From Coriaria nepalensis (taxonomy: Eukaryota > Streptophyta > Magnoliopsida > Cucurbitales > Coriariaceae), in the NCBI GenBank assembly GCA_027186245.1, contig CP114499.1, forward strand, positions 7,445,001 through 7,509,000: a stretch of 64,000 nt of DNA, read 5' to 3'. A program made the position numbers and the translations under genes. Positions within the stretch are counted from its first letter, which is position 1; each line of letters opens with the position of its first letter. The notes below the pieces were generated by a model. The model saw only the letters and a list, made by a program, of their open reading frames with translations, made no database searches and was not told the DNA's origin. Positions 1 to 11,150 of this stretch are shown here, in pieces.

Positions 1-307
1 AAGAAAATTATATTGTACAAAAATTACTTATTCATTTTGGTAGTGAACCATACGTTAACTTAGTGAAGTGGCTGTGCCATATCTGTATCGACCTTCTCTA
101 ATAAAATCTTTATTTATTTATTTATTTCTTTCTTTTTATTATATATATATATTTATTTATTTTTATTTTTTCCTCCATTTCTTCCATTTATTTGTTTCAG
201 CTCTGGAGAAAATAGTCCACTAGGTAGGATTGTGATACGGGTGCAAAAACCAGCTTTCTTTATAACACAGAAATAAAACTCAGAAAAGAGAGACAAAGTT
301 AATCACC
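1..307. other. AT-rich flank, no gene seen
   Basis: Low-complexity T/A-rich sequence (TTTATTTA-like runs near 110-170). It lies downstream of the broken TIR-NLR copy on the minus strand and would hold its 3' untranslated region. I see no coding signal. Confidence 0.5.
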
Positions 308-2930
308 TTATTCTTCATAGGTGGTGAAAAACCTGGCTAGCTTTTCCGATAGAGATAGCTGGTTTTCATCTAATGGGTCTTAATTCCCGTCATAATCATC
401 ATCACCTTCATAAACCAAATGAATCCCCTACTTCTTCAACTCAACTCCTTTCATGAAAGGTGGATTTCTCCTATCCACATGTATCTGATACCCATCTTTC
501 AATTGAGCTACTAAGGGGCTATAAACCGGAAATCTGCACAAGTGGACTTGATCTTCGTTCGAATTTGGTACTGCCAGTAGGTACAATACAGTGGCCTGTC
601 CAGCTTGAGGATATTTGCTTGAATATCTACTATGGCAGGAGTCATTAATTGTGTCACTACATGATTCATGGCTTGTAAGAGACACAACAACTCCTATGAT
701 CACCGCCTTAATGGCAGAGTTTTTATGATTCAAGAATCTAATGGCATTAGATTCAAACAACTTGCTCCACGACCAAACAAATCTAAACTTTGATTTTAGA
801 TTTGTTATGTAGAGTGAGAAGCTTAGAAAGCCTTTTTCTTATGATGGAAGAGCAATTAATGCAGCCTCCCAAGTACAACCTTTGCAAGGAATTCAGACAT
901 TCAAGACCGGGAGTATCAACCACTTTCTCACAATTTGTTAGATTCAGCTCCTCTAATCTCTTCAATTCTGAAATATCATAAATAGTATCTAATGCAGTGC
1001 AATTTTCAACATTCAACGGTACCAAACTTGAGGGAAACGAAGGTAGAGACTTGAGGTTTTTACAATGCATCAAAAGAAGGGTTTCGAGAAAGGACAGGCC
1101 CTCCAGGCTGGAGGGAAGACTGCTAAAATTATTGTACCCTAGTTTCAACGTCCCTAAGGATGATAGCTTCTCAAAATCATCTGGGATTCTACCAGATATT
1201 TTACAAGCATGAGCATTGAACTCATATAGTGAGGACAAATTGGAGAAAGTGGCAGGAAGTAGAACATCCTCATTTTCCTCTCGGGGTTTTTTTTCTTGGC
1301 CATTTCCAGTACCATTAACCTGGTGAGCATTCCAAAACTTTCAGGGAGCTGATTGACTGCAGTTTCCCCCATGAACAAACGGTGAAGGGATTTCAAATTC
1401 CCAATTGAATTTGGAAGCTTATGCAACCTCTGACATTTGTTCCCTTAGCATTACAAGGTTTTCTAACTTCCCTATGGAGTCTGGCAACTCTTCGATATTA
1501 GCTTGATAAATTTCCAAGGTAGTAAGAGCCCATATGCCTCCAATTGACTCTGGAAAGGATCCGAGAGTTTTGAAATTCCTCAGCTCAAGCTTTTTAAGTG
1601 TCCTCAAGGTTCCAATCCGATCAGGAAGCTCTGTAATCTGTGTAGCTTCTATGACCAGCTCAGTAATAGCACCCAATCCTCCAATTGAATTGGGCAATTG
1701 GCTCAAAAAAGAACTTCTTCCACCAATTGATAAGTTTTAAAGATTTGTTAAAGAACCAATGGATTCGGGTACTTCTTCGATTGCAATAACATAAACTAAA
1801 TATTCTTTCAATGATAGGAGATTGCCAACAGACTCATGAACGACCTTTAGAGATTCACAATGCATCACATCAGTTTCTGGTTTGCTACAGATCCAATTGT
1901 TTTAGGTATTTCCTCCACAGCAGATCCATAAAGGAAAAGTTCAATTAGAGAACTCACCTCTCCTATGCACTCGGGTAGTCTTTTCAAGAATCTGCAATCT
2001 CTTAAACTAAGCTTAGTAAGTTCATTGAGGGCAGAAATAGATTCAGGAAGTATTCCGATTGGCGTTTCATCGACAATGAGTTCTTTCAAGGATCTCATGC
2101 TGCCTATGTCATCTGGTAGATTTTTCGGTTTTGAGCAACCACTGAAAATAAAGGTTTCTAGCTGAATTAGCCCAGAGACGTCACTTGGAATTTCTTTCAG
2201 GTTCAGGTGAAGTAAAGTACGGAGGCTGCGTATAGATTTATGTAACTTACTCAGTTTACTGCGCCTCTCCAGAATGAGCTTCTCTAATGCCTGTAGCCCA
2301 GATAAATCAGGAAGAGCAGCTAGATTATAGCAAACCTCGAAAATTCGTAACAATTAAGTTCTTACCCACCTGGAAAAATCAAGGAGTTGTTGTCTCATTA
2401 AAAAAGAAGCTGTAAAGCACCGTAATAAAGATGTAATTCAAACAAAAGTGATAAGGAGATAAAAGACATAAGAATCAATCACCTGCAAGTGAAAACGAAA
2501 CCAGCAAAGGAGCCAGCTTTGGCCATGGCTTTCCTCCACCTCTCAGCCTTCGGCTTCCCAAATCCCTCCTCGTGCTTCCTGAAACTCTCTTCAAAATTAG
2601 GTCCATGCTGCTTCCGTACATCCCGAGGATCCACTTGATAGAAGACGGGAATAACAAGCTTCTTCCCACCCGCGCAGATCCTAGCGAGTTCTTCCAAGCG
2701 CCTCCATGACTGAGCATAACTCGGCGAGAAGATGACGATTGAAGCCGCGGAGTCCTCGATCGCATCAATCCGCTCTGGCGACTTTCTCCAATCATCGTCG
2801 TCGGCAGTTGCCGCGTTGTCGTTTCCAGAAACTCGAATCTCGAAGCTCGCAAGAGTCTGATAATCGTTTGCAGAAGGTTTTGTTCTCGTCCATGTCTTCT
2901 GCTCCGAAACTCAGAACCACGTCGCAGTGA
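308..2930 (-). pseudogene. Broken TIR-LRR-C-JID copy (TIR-NLR pseudogene without NB-ARC)
   Basis: This is a decayed tandem relative of the intact TIR-NLR next to it. On the minus strand a TIR domain (about 2930-2475) reads DVVLSFGAED in one frame, then shifts by one base after KRLSDS and continues through AIEDSAASIVIFSPSYAQSW and VIPVFYQVDP. Only about 120 bp later leucine-rich repeats start (about 2353). The exon that should carry the NB-ARC ATPase (P-loop, kinase-2, MHD) is absent. The LRR part (2353 to about 783) is split over several frames. The C-terminal jelly-roll (C-JID) part (about 760-308) has in-frame stops, including one directly after GVELKK and one after DDDYDGN. With these lesions a full receptor cannot be made. 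A short TIR-only product is conceivable, but the TIR frameshift argues against it. Confidence 0.85.
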
Positions 2931-3262
2931 AGTCTAGACGCCGGTGAAACGCCGTCGCTCAGCTGCTCCATTCCGTCCTCTTCTTCCCGGCTTTCCTTGC
3001 TCTTTTCTTTTTTTTTTTTTAAATTTTTCGCTGGAGGTTCTGACTTCTGACTTTTGAGGTTTTAGTTAGTAAAAGCAATGGTTTGTTTGATCAGTAGTCT
3101 TACTTTGTGTTCCTAATTTTATGTAAAGAGTTCCTTGAGTATTAGCTCCATAAATAGAGAGCTTCTGATTCTAAGAGAGCATCGATTACTGAGCAATAAA
3201 GTTTCTTCCCACTAAAATTTCTCTGTCTAATTTATTATTTTTGTATCATTCCCGGCAAAATT
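2931..3262. other. Short spacer between the two TIR-NLR copies
   Basis: About 330 bp holding the former promoter of the broken copy and the 3' flank of the intact gene. It has a T-run near 3007-3020 and nothing else I can assign. Confidence 0.5.
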
Positions 3263-6200
3263 CTACGCACACATTTTCCCGCCATCTCTTGCAAAAAAAC
3301 CGAAGAACTCTGCTACTTTTTCATCCAGGCCTTCAAAAGCCAAATCGAAACTGCAGTTCTTTAAATCAGCCCCGCTTTCAGAGTCCGGATTCGTATTATT
3401 ACAAGTGACACGTATCTTATGACCATGTTCTAGCATCGAAACTATGGGATGATATTCTGGCAACAGGTACATGATGATTTGATCTTGGTCATTCTGAGGT
3501 ACGCCAGTTAAGAAGGGCAAGGGTAAAGTGGACAAGCATACTTCTTTATCATGCTTAACAATCTTCAACTGAACTTCCATAATTTCAGGGAGTTTCTGAA
3601 GATTGAGGGAAAGAACTGCACATAAAATGACACCTTTGACCTTACACTTTTTGCCCTCCGGAAATTTAACCACATCTTTCGAAAACCAATCTGGAATCCT
3701 GTTTCCAGGAAAGCTTGCAGTGTATAAATTACTCCAACAAATCTGCATCCAAAATGTTCACAGGATAAGAAAAGAGGTTACATTTTCTAAGTAGAAATTA
3801 TCCAAATTGAAACATAGAGAGAGACAGAGAGTGAACCTTATGGAGACTTCTTTTTACAGCTGAGAAACATGCATTGCAACCACTCATGTGGAACCTTCTC
3901 AAGGACTTCAAGCAATGAAGCCCTGGAATGTCGAGAACTTTTTGACAGTTCGAAAGGTTCAGATCTTGCAATGAAACTAAGTTTGAAAGATCAGAGACCA
4001 TTTCCAAAGCGCTGCAGTTTTCAATGTTCACCTCAAGCAAGCTAGAAGGGAGTGGAGGTAGAGACTTGAGCTCTTTACAATGGGGTATGATAAGTTTCTT
4101 GAGAATTGTCAAGCCTCTAAGACTAGAGGGAAGGCTGATGAAGTTATTATGGCCTAGATTCAAAGTCTGTAACGATGTCAACTTCTCAAAATCATCAGGT
4201 ATTTTACCTGATATTCTCCAAGCACTAGCATTCAGTTCATTTAGCAAAGACAGATCTGATAGACAAGTTGGTAGGACGACAAGATCAGTTTTCTCTCTTG
4301 TACTGTTACTTACAGTCTTAGTCATTCTTAATATCTTCAAGCTTGAAAGCTTCCCAAGGCTTTCAGGTAATTCTATCACGCCAGTTTCTTCCATCAACAA
4401 ATGCTGCAAGTACTTCAAGTTTCCTATTGAGGCTGGAAGTTTGCTTAGCTTTTCACATCTGTTCAGTTCTAGAGTCTTAAGATTTTCCAAAAATCCTATG
4501 GATTCTGGCAACTGAACTATACAAGCTTCAGTTATGCTCAAACTAGTGAGAGTGAAAATTCCTCCAATTGACTCTGGTACAGATCCAAGAAATCTGCATT
4601 TCCTCATTTCAAGCTTTCTGAGTAGCTTCAAATTGCTAATACCTTCTGGAAGATGTGTTATTGATGATCCATTTAACCTGAGCTCAACCAGAGAAACTAA
4701 ACCTCCAATTGAATGGGGTAAGGTGCTCAGATGATGACACTCCTCAAGTGATAAGATCTTTAAATTTGGCAATGATATGATCGAGGCAGGAAGTTGGTTG
4801 ATTACACTATCACTGATTAACAGCTCTTTCAATGATTTGATTTTACCTATGGAATCGGGAATCCTGGTCAGGGCTTCACAACGCATCAAACTTAGTTTCT
4901 CAAGATTCCCTAGAGATCCCATTGAATCGGGTATTTGATTTACTGCCGTACCATTAAGGGAGAGTACCTTCAGCGAATGAAGATTTCCTATTATCTTCGG
5001 AAGTTCTCTCAAAAGATGGCAATTATTTAAGCTAAGTTTCTCAAGTTTTGTAAGGCGGAAAATAGATTCTGGAAGGTTTGGTATGGCAGTTTCATCTGCA
5101 AGAAGTTCTAGTAATGATACCAAGCTGCTTATGTCAGGAAGTCCTTGCAGTCTTGCACAACCAGAGAGAATGAGAATCTTCAGGTTCTTTAGCCCGGAAA
5201 GGTCATTCGGAAGTTGAGTAAGGTTTGAACATCCACTCAGGTTTAGGTGAAGTAAACTTTTCATATTTCCAATAGACTTGTGAATCATAATCAGTTGAGT
5301 GCAATCCTCAAGAACAAGCTTTTGCAATTTCTCATGCCCGGATAAATCTGGAAGATCATCCAGATTACAGCAACCCCGGAGATTCATAACCAACAATTCC
5401 TTGGCCTCCTGGTAATTAACAAGTTTCCAAACATTAAAAAATCTAAACTACACAAGTGATAGATAGTGGGGCAGAAAGAATACCTTGTTATTACGTGGGC
5501 CCCATAGTTGACGAATGTTTTTGCTTTCAGAGAGATCAAGGACAGCAAGTTCCTGGGGATTATAATCAGAGGGAAGAGCTTCTAAGGAACAATTTTTCCA
5601 CTGAAGCCACTTCAGTTCAGCAGGCATTGATTTGAACTTCCCTTTCAATTTTACATGATTGATCTGAAGTAGTCTAAGACTAGTCATTTTATCAAAGATT
5701 GAAGTGCATAGTGTGACATCTCCTCTTTCCTCTGCTTGATCATTTTGAGTAATTTTTTTGTATTTTTCCTTTAAGTAGGTAATAAGAGAGAAAAGTGGCA
5801 GATATTTCCTGAGGTTTTCTGGATAATATGTGTCGCCACTTTGATTGTACATCAGTTCTTCCTTTTCAGTGTCTAGAACAATGCCTTGTATAGATCCTGC
5901 TTCCTATAGTTAAGAATTACAGAAAATGGCATCAGATACAGAAAAGAAGTCAAGCTAAAGTAAGACAATTAACAAGTAGCCAACAACTTTAAACACCTAC
6001 ATGTGATTCTTACATAGGTAATATAGCATGCACCCTATAAGGCCACTGTTAAAAGCCTCTTATTGCACAATATATGATAGGTTCCCAACCCTCCACCCAC
6101 CCCTTTCTCCTCCTCTCAATGCTGTAACTGTGTTTTATTTTCAATTTGTAGCAGTTCGTAAAAATTCCACAGAACATTTGGCATCTCCACTAATAAGAAA

Positions 6201-9175
6201 ATGATCTATAGTACTTTGGTTATAAAATTTTGCTAGCCTAACTAGATGTGTACCTTCTCATTCTTCAAGACAGATATCATTTCATTACAACCCCATAGCC
6301 TTCGGTCCACTTTATCTATTTGTCTTCCAATGTCACAAACTTGATTATGCATCCATATAGTATTGTCCCGAGCAATCTTAAGTAGAGACCTCGATTTTAG
6401 GTTTTTAATTCCGGTCACCCCACTAAAGCCACATCCATTTAATATATCAATTACATCATCTATCTTGATTTCCCTTTTAACAAGCAAACATGCAATGTCA
6501 AGAAATATACACATATCTTCAGCATCTAGTTCCCCAATACTTGTCCTTAAAACATCCTGCAGATGGCCTGAACGAATTGTTTTCAGATAAGCTTCCCACT
6601 TCATTTCACTCTTAGGGTGCAAGAAAGAACCGAATACTTCAAGGGCCAGAGGTACTCTTCCAATATGATCCACAATTCTCTTGGACAGCTCCAGAAAAGC
6701 ATCTGGTGGTTTCTCCCTTCTTAGTGCATGGTAACTGAATAGTTGAAGAGCTTGGGGATAATCCAACTCTTTGACTTCATAGAGCACATCTACATTTTCA
6801 AATAAGACTTCCTTATCTCTCACAATTAAGATAATTCGACTTCCTTCTTGAAACCATTCCATGTTTCCCAAAAGCATTGTAAGTTTTTTTACATCATCGA
6901 CATCATCTAGAACTACAAGAACTCGTTTCTCATGAACTGTCCATCTGATTGCATTAATAGCAGCATCCAACTTATTTACAGGAGGAAGGCTATGGAAGGA
7001 AAGATCATCAACTAGTCTGTTTAAAAGAGATGTGAAACCGCATTTCCTCCCTAAAAATTCTCTAACATTTGGAATAAAGCTTTGGGACTCAAATTCACCA
7101 GCAAGTTTGTCATAAAGATTCTTGGCAAGGGTAGTCTTTCCAACCCCACTCTTCCCATGAATTCCTAGAACTTGGATACCATTGAACTTCACATCCATCT
7201 TTTTAATCAGTTCTTCAACATGAGAATCAAGCCCAACTGTGTATGCATCCACTGAAGTCTTGCTCAGTTCATTCAAAACCCTTTTGAGTAAAGACTGGAT
7301 CACTTCTGCGTCCTTACTGTCAATTAAGAAGATAGATGGTACATAAATATATTAGAGGCCATATTAATGTGAACAAACAAATTGCCCTTGATATTAAACT
7401 GGCGCAGAAAAATTCTAAGTATAGCATTCTCAAGGTTAGTGTTTTCAATTTTCACTTTGGTGGCAAATATAGAAATTTCGAACTTAATGCTGTCTAAAAG
7501 ATATAAATGGTTACTTATTTATACCCTTAAAAAATAAGTGCTCAACTTAGTAAATGATCACAATTCATGACACAATATCGCAAAATTTCCACTATTGAAT
7601 CCAATCCATTAATGATGTTCCAATTTTCCAAAAATGGATATTGGGTAATTTTCAGCTTAAGCATTTGGGGCAATTGGTAAAATAAAATGATATCAGAGCA
7701 AGGGACCTTGCCTCAAACCCCCCAATTTACTGTTCATTTGACGTTATGTAAGACCGATCTTCCAGTTGTTTAATGGACCTTTGCGTCAACTTTCTGTGCT
7801 AAAAGAAAAAAACGACTTTGCACCAAATATGAATTTGCAAGTGTAAAAGCAAAAAGCACCTTACGCGTTAGGAAGAATATTAATGACTTTCTATGCATAA
7901 TATATCTAGTTGAACCAGCTCCTAACAACTTAAGCTGTTGAGACAATAATAAGTAAACCATGGAGATAAGGAAATGGATTGAGTAAATTCTTCACCAATC
8001 TCCAAATTGTTAAAGCTCTCTGCTCTAAGAAAAAGTGAGATATTAACTAGTGGGTTTAGCTCAATTGGCCACCCAATATTACACTCAGAGTGGAAAGTTA
8101 GGGGTTTGAATTACCGAAAATCTTCCGGGGTACGAACTAAGAAAAAAGAGAGATAGGATTTGTGATTTGAAGTTGGAACATAGAAAGTTAAAATAAAATA
8201 AAATAAAGAAGACATGCACTCTAACTTGTTTTAGAGGTTCAAACAACCAACTACGAATAAACAAAGATTAAAAAGAATAGACAATAGTGAATGGGACACT
8301 TTCAGAGATCCTATCCAGCTTATTTAACTGGTAGACCTAGAAACTCCTTGAACCCATTTTTTAATATATACAAATAGCAAAATGCCAAATCCTTCGCAAT
8401 AAATTAATCAAACGAGCTGAAAGCTTAACAGCTACTTCCAAAAGTTTCTTCAATCCCCAACCTTAGCTCGTAATTTCATTTCACCCAAAAGGGAATTATC
8501 AGGGAAATCAAAATAATGAAAATCACTAACATAATCACGAGAATGAACTAAGACAATGGCACAGATCGAAAGTTCTTACTTTATGGCAACAATTTAAACA
8601 TTGATTCATCGCCAAAATTCGGGTCCTGGAGATTAATAAAGTAATAAAAGCTTTGTGTCCATGGCATATACAAGGGGAATTACTCACCTGTTATCATTTA
8701 CGACCCAACCATCAATTGGTAATTTTTTCAATGCTTTCCTCCACCTCTCAATCTTAACCCTATCGTTCTTAAACCTATTGCTCCGTTCATGTTCTCTCAG
8801 ATGCTCTTCGAACGGTCCAGTCAGCCGCCGAACATCGGACGGATCAACTCGGTAGAACACGGGTAGAATCAGTCGCTTCAACTCACTGATCCTACCGAGT
8901 TCTTCCAAACACCACCACGAATCAGCATATCGAGGCGACATGACGACGATCGAAGCAGCTGAATCCTCGATCGCACTGATTAGAGCTACAGCAATATCAT
9001 CCCCACGCCTCAACCCGACGTCGTCTAGGAAGACTCTGACGCCGTGATTCTCGAGCGTTGTATAGAGGTCGCGAACGAAAGGGTAACGAGTGTCTTCACC
9101 TCGAAAGCTGAGAAACACATCCCACCGAAGCCGTAAAGCTCCATGCGTTAAGGAAACCGAGTCTGATTCCGTCAT
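3263..9175 (-). CDS. TIR-NB-LRR immune receptor with C-JID domain (five exons)
   Basis: Intracellular immune receptor of the TIR-NLR class. I place minus-strand exons at 9175-8688, 7316-6254, 5903-5484, 5408-3837 and 3742-3263. All junctions are GT-AG and in frame, giving 1340 residues. The TIR domain (about 17-160) starts WDVFLSFRGEDTR and keeps the presumed NADase glutamate in WWCLEEL (Glu92). The NB-ARC has the P-loop GKSGVGKTT (217-225), kinase-2 VLVVLDDVDD (295-304), GRVPLAL in place of GLPLAL (382-388), and MHN in place of MHD (485-487). LRRs follow from about 560 to 1180, and the C-terminal part contains GNRIPDWF, typical of C-JID domains. Known of the family: TIR enzymatic activity feeds EDS1 signalling. 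It resembles the Arabidopsis At1g27170/At1g27180 group as I remember it; those are reported to carry two TIRs, whereas I see one here. Confidence 0.9.
8045..8120 (+). repeat. Possible tRNA-derived SINE remnant in the first NLR intron
   Basis: Within the intron between the TIR and NB-ARC exons, TAGCTCAATTGG (8057-8068) resembles a pol III A box. GGGGTTTGAATTACC (8101-8115) resembles a B box at plausible spacing. No poly-A tail or target duplication was delimited, so this is weak. Confidence 0.3.
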
Positions 9176-9729
9176 TTCTGCTATAGTAACAGCAGTTTTC
9201 TAAGCTCCAACGAAGATAGGAGCAGATAGTCCGTGAGGCGAAGGCGTGAATCTCATGATTCATGAACCTCGACCAGTCAACGTTCATTGGTCAAGTTCAC
9301 ACGTCCACTTGTTTAGCCTACAAGGGCTGGCTACTTGATCGTCGTGGCCCATTGGCCAAACAAAATAAAAATAATATATCTTTCACGTATTTCTGTTCAA
9401 AATAAATAAAATTATCCGATATTAAATTTAGATAAATTTTTAATAATTTCTAATTATTAATTCATTTTCATTTTAGTTAAATTTAAATTTTCTATTATTA
9501 TTTAAATTTTATACAAATTTTTATTTTTATCTCACCACCCTGTCTACTCCAGATCCAAATGGAATGAGAATTAGGAGCCAATTTAGTCATTTTTTAATTG
9601 TCTTTATTTATTTATGTGTGTAAATTTCGGTTGCCCTTTGTAGATCCATTAATTAAAATATGTGTCACGTTAAACGCACTTATATATATATATTAAAATT
9701 TATACGATTAATATGCAAACCGTATAAGA
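9176..9729. promoter_or_regulatory. Upstream region of the intact TIR-NLR gene
   Basis: The region just upstream of the receptor start, on its minus strand. It is AT-rich beyond about 9350. No TATA box or start site can be fixed from sequence alone, and no gene is seen. Confidence 0.35.
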
Positions 9730-10265
9730 TAATTGACAGACCGATAATTTTTTCTTTTATGCAATACATCAAATCACTTTCAAATCGAATTTTTTTACTT
9801 TTCCTAGATCGAAATCTTTTACTTTTTTTAGACCGAGTTAATTTCTTCCTTCAGATCGAGCTCTCTTTCTAGACTAAGTTCTTTATCTTCCTTCTCATAC
9901 TGATTTCTTCATTTTCCTTACCATACCAACATTTTTTTATTCTTTTTCAAACTGAGATCTAATATAATATAATATTTATCGTTCTGGGTATAGGTTCCTT
10001 ATACAGACCAAGTTCTCGATCTACAAAATGGAAACTTGACCAAGTTCTCAATCTGAGATTTCGATTTGTATGCACGGATCGACATATGAGATTTCGATAT
10101 GTGGTCTCTAACCGAGATCTTACATATCGGTATGAGATGCATAAACCTATATTTCACATATTGGTCACTCTATTTAAGTTACGCCTACAGATCGAATATC
10201 AGTCTTCAAACATATTTCTATCTAGACCGAAAATTTGATCTGGATAGGGAACTCAATTTGAGTTT
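9730..10265. repeat. Degenerate tandem array with an AGACCGA-type core
   Basis: Imperfect units recur every 25-40 bp: agatcgaaatc, agaccgagtt, agatcgagct, agactaagtt, agaccaagtt and so on. A related piece with the same core, including agaccgaatatc, reappears at about 11085-11150. This suggests the array was split by the sequence between. Short reading frames here are by-products of the repeat. Confidence 0.5.
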
Positions 10266-10269
10266 CCGC

Positions 10270-11075
10270 CTGAGGGTGAGCAGGTCACCCCGAACCCGAA
10301 TCACATCAAACTGTATGTTTCGGTGCGGTGCGGACGGTTTTCTCTTCCAAAACATTATGTGGTGTGGGGCTCGGTAATATGAATTTTTTTATAAAGAATA
10401 TATGACTTTTATATACTTTAATGATATGATTATATACAGTTTGATATTTTGATTTAAGACGTCGAGCATCTCAAAGATTTTTTTTTTATGCTTATAATGC
10501 CTATTTTGATATTATTATGATACGTTAAACTAATAGTGTGTAGTAAAAGTATAAAACCTTAATAATGTGTAGTAATGTATTTTTTTCATCTATGTGTTGA
10601 TTTTGATTTTATTCTTTTTAACTATTGTATTGAGATAGTCTTAAACTGCATTAATAATCTCATTTATTTGAATCATTACACACTTCATAAGCTAGCAGTT
10701 ATTATATTTGACGGATCGAAAGCCTTATCGATTCGTCGAGTAAACAATAAGTTATGATACTCGACAAGTCGAATGCCTCATTAACCCGTCGTGTATCATA
10801 ATTTATAATTTATTCAACAGGTCGATGGGGCTTCAACCCATAGAGTAAACTAGCATATGAACCGTACACCTATTATTATATTATTTATGCTACTAAAATA
10901 GTATTTTTTGTCATTAAAAATTTTTAAAAATATTTAAAAATTGCACAACCACTGCAACCGTATCGAAATTCATCGACACGGTGCGGTGTCTAAAATACAA
11001 AAATGATGTGCGATTTCGAGCCCTTGCACCACAAAATTTTGGTGCAGTGCGGTGCCAAAATTATACCATGCATAT
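10270..11075. repeat. Possible inserted element between two halves of the array
   Basis: Sequence unlike its flanks, rich in GGTGCGGTGCGG near 10321 and GGTGCAGTGCGGTGCC near 11041. It begins around gggtgagcaggtcacc. The flanks on both sides carry similar sequence of about 55 bp, consistent with an insertion of roughly 0.8 kb. I could not fix terminal repeats or a target duplication, so its class is unknown. Confidence 0.35.
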
Positions 11076-11150
11076 ACATATTCCCACATAGAGATTGAAT
11101 ATCGGTTTCCATATTTATATTTAGACCGAATATCAATGACCATCATTAAT

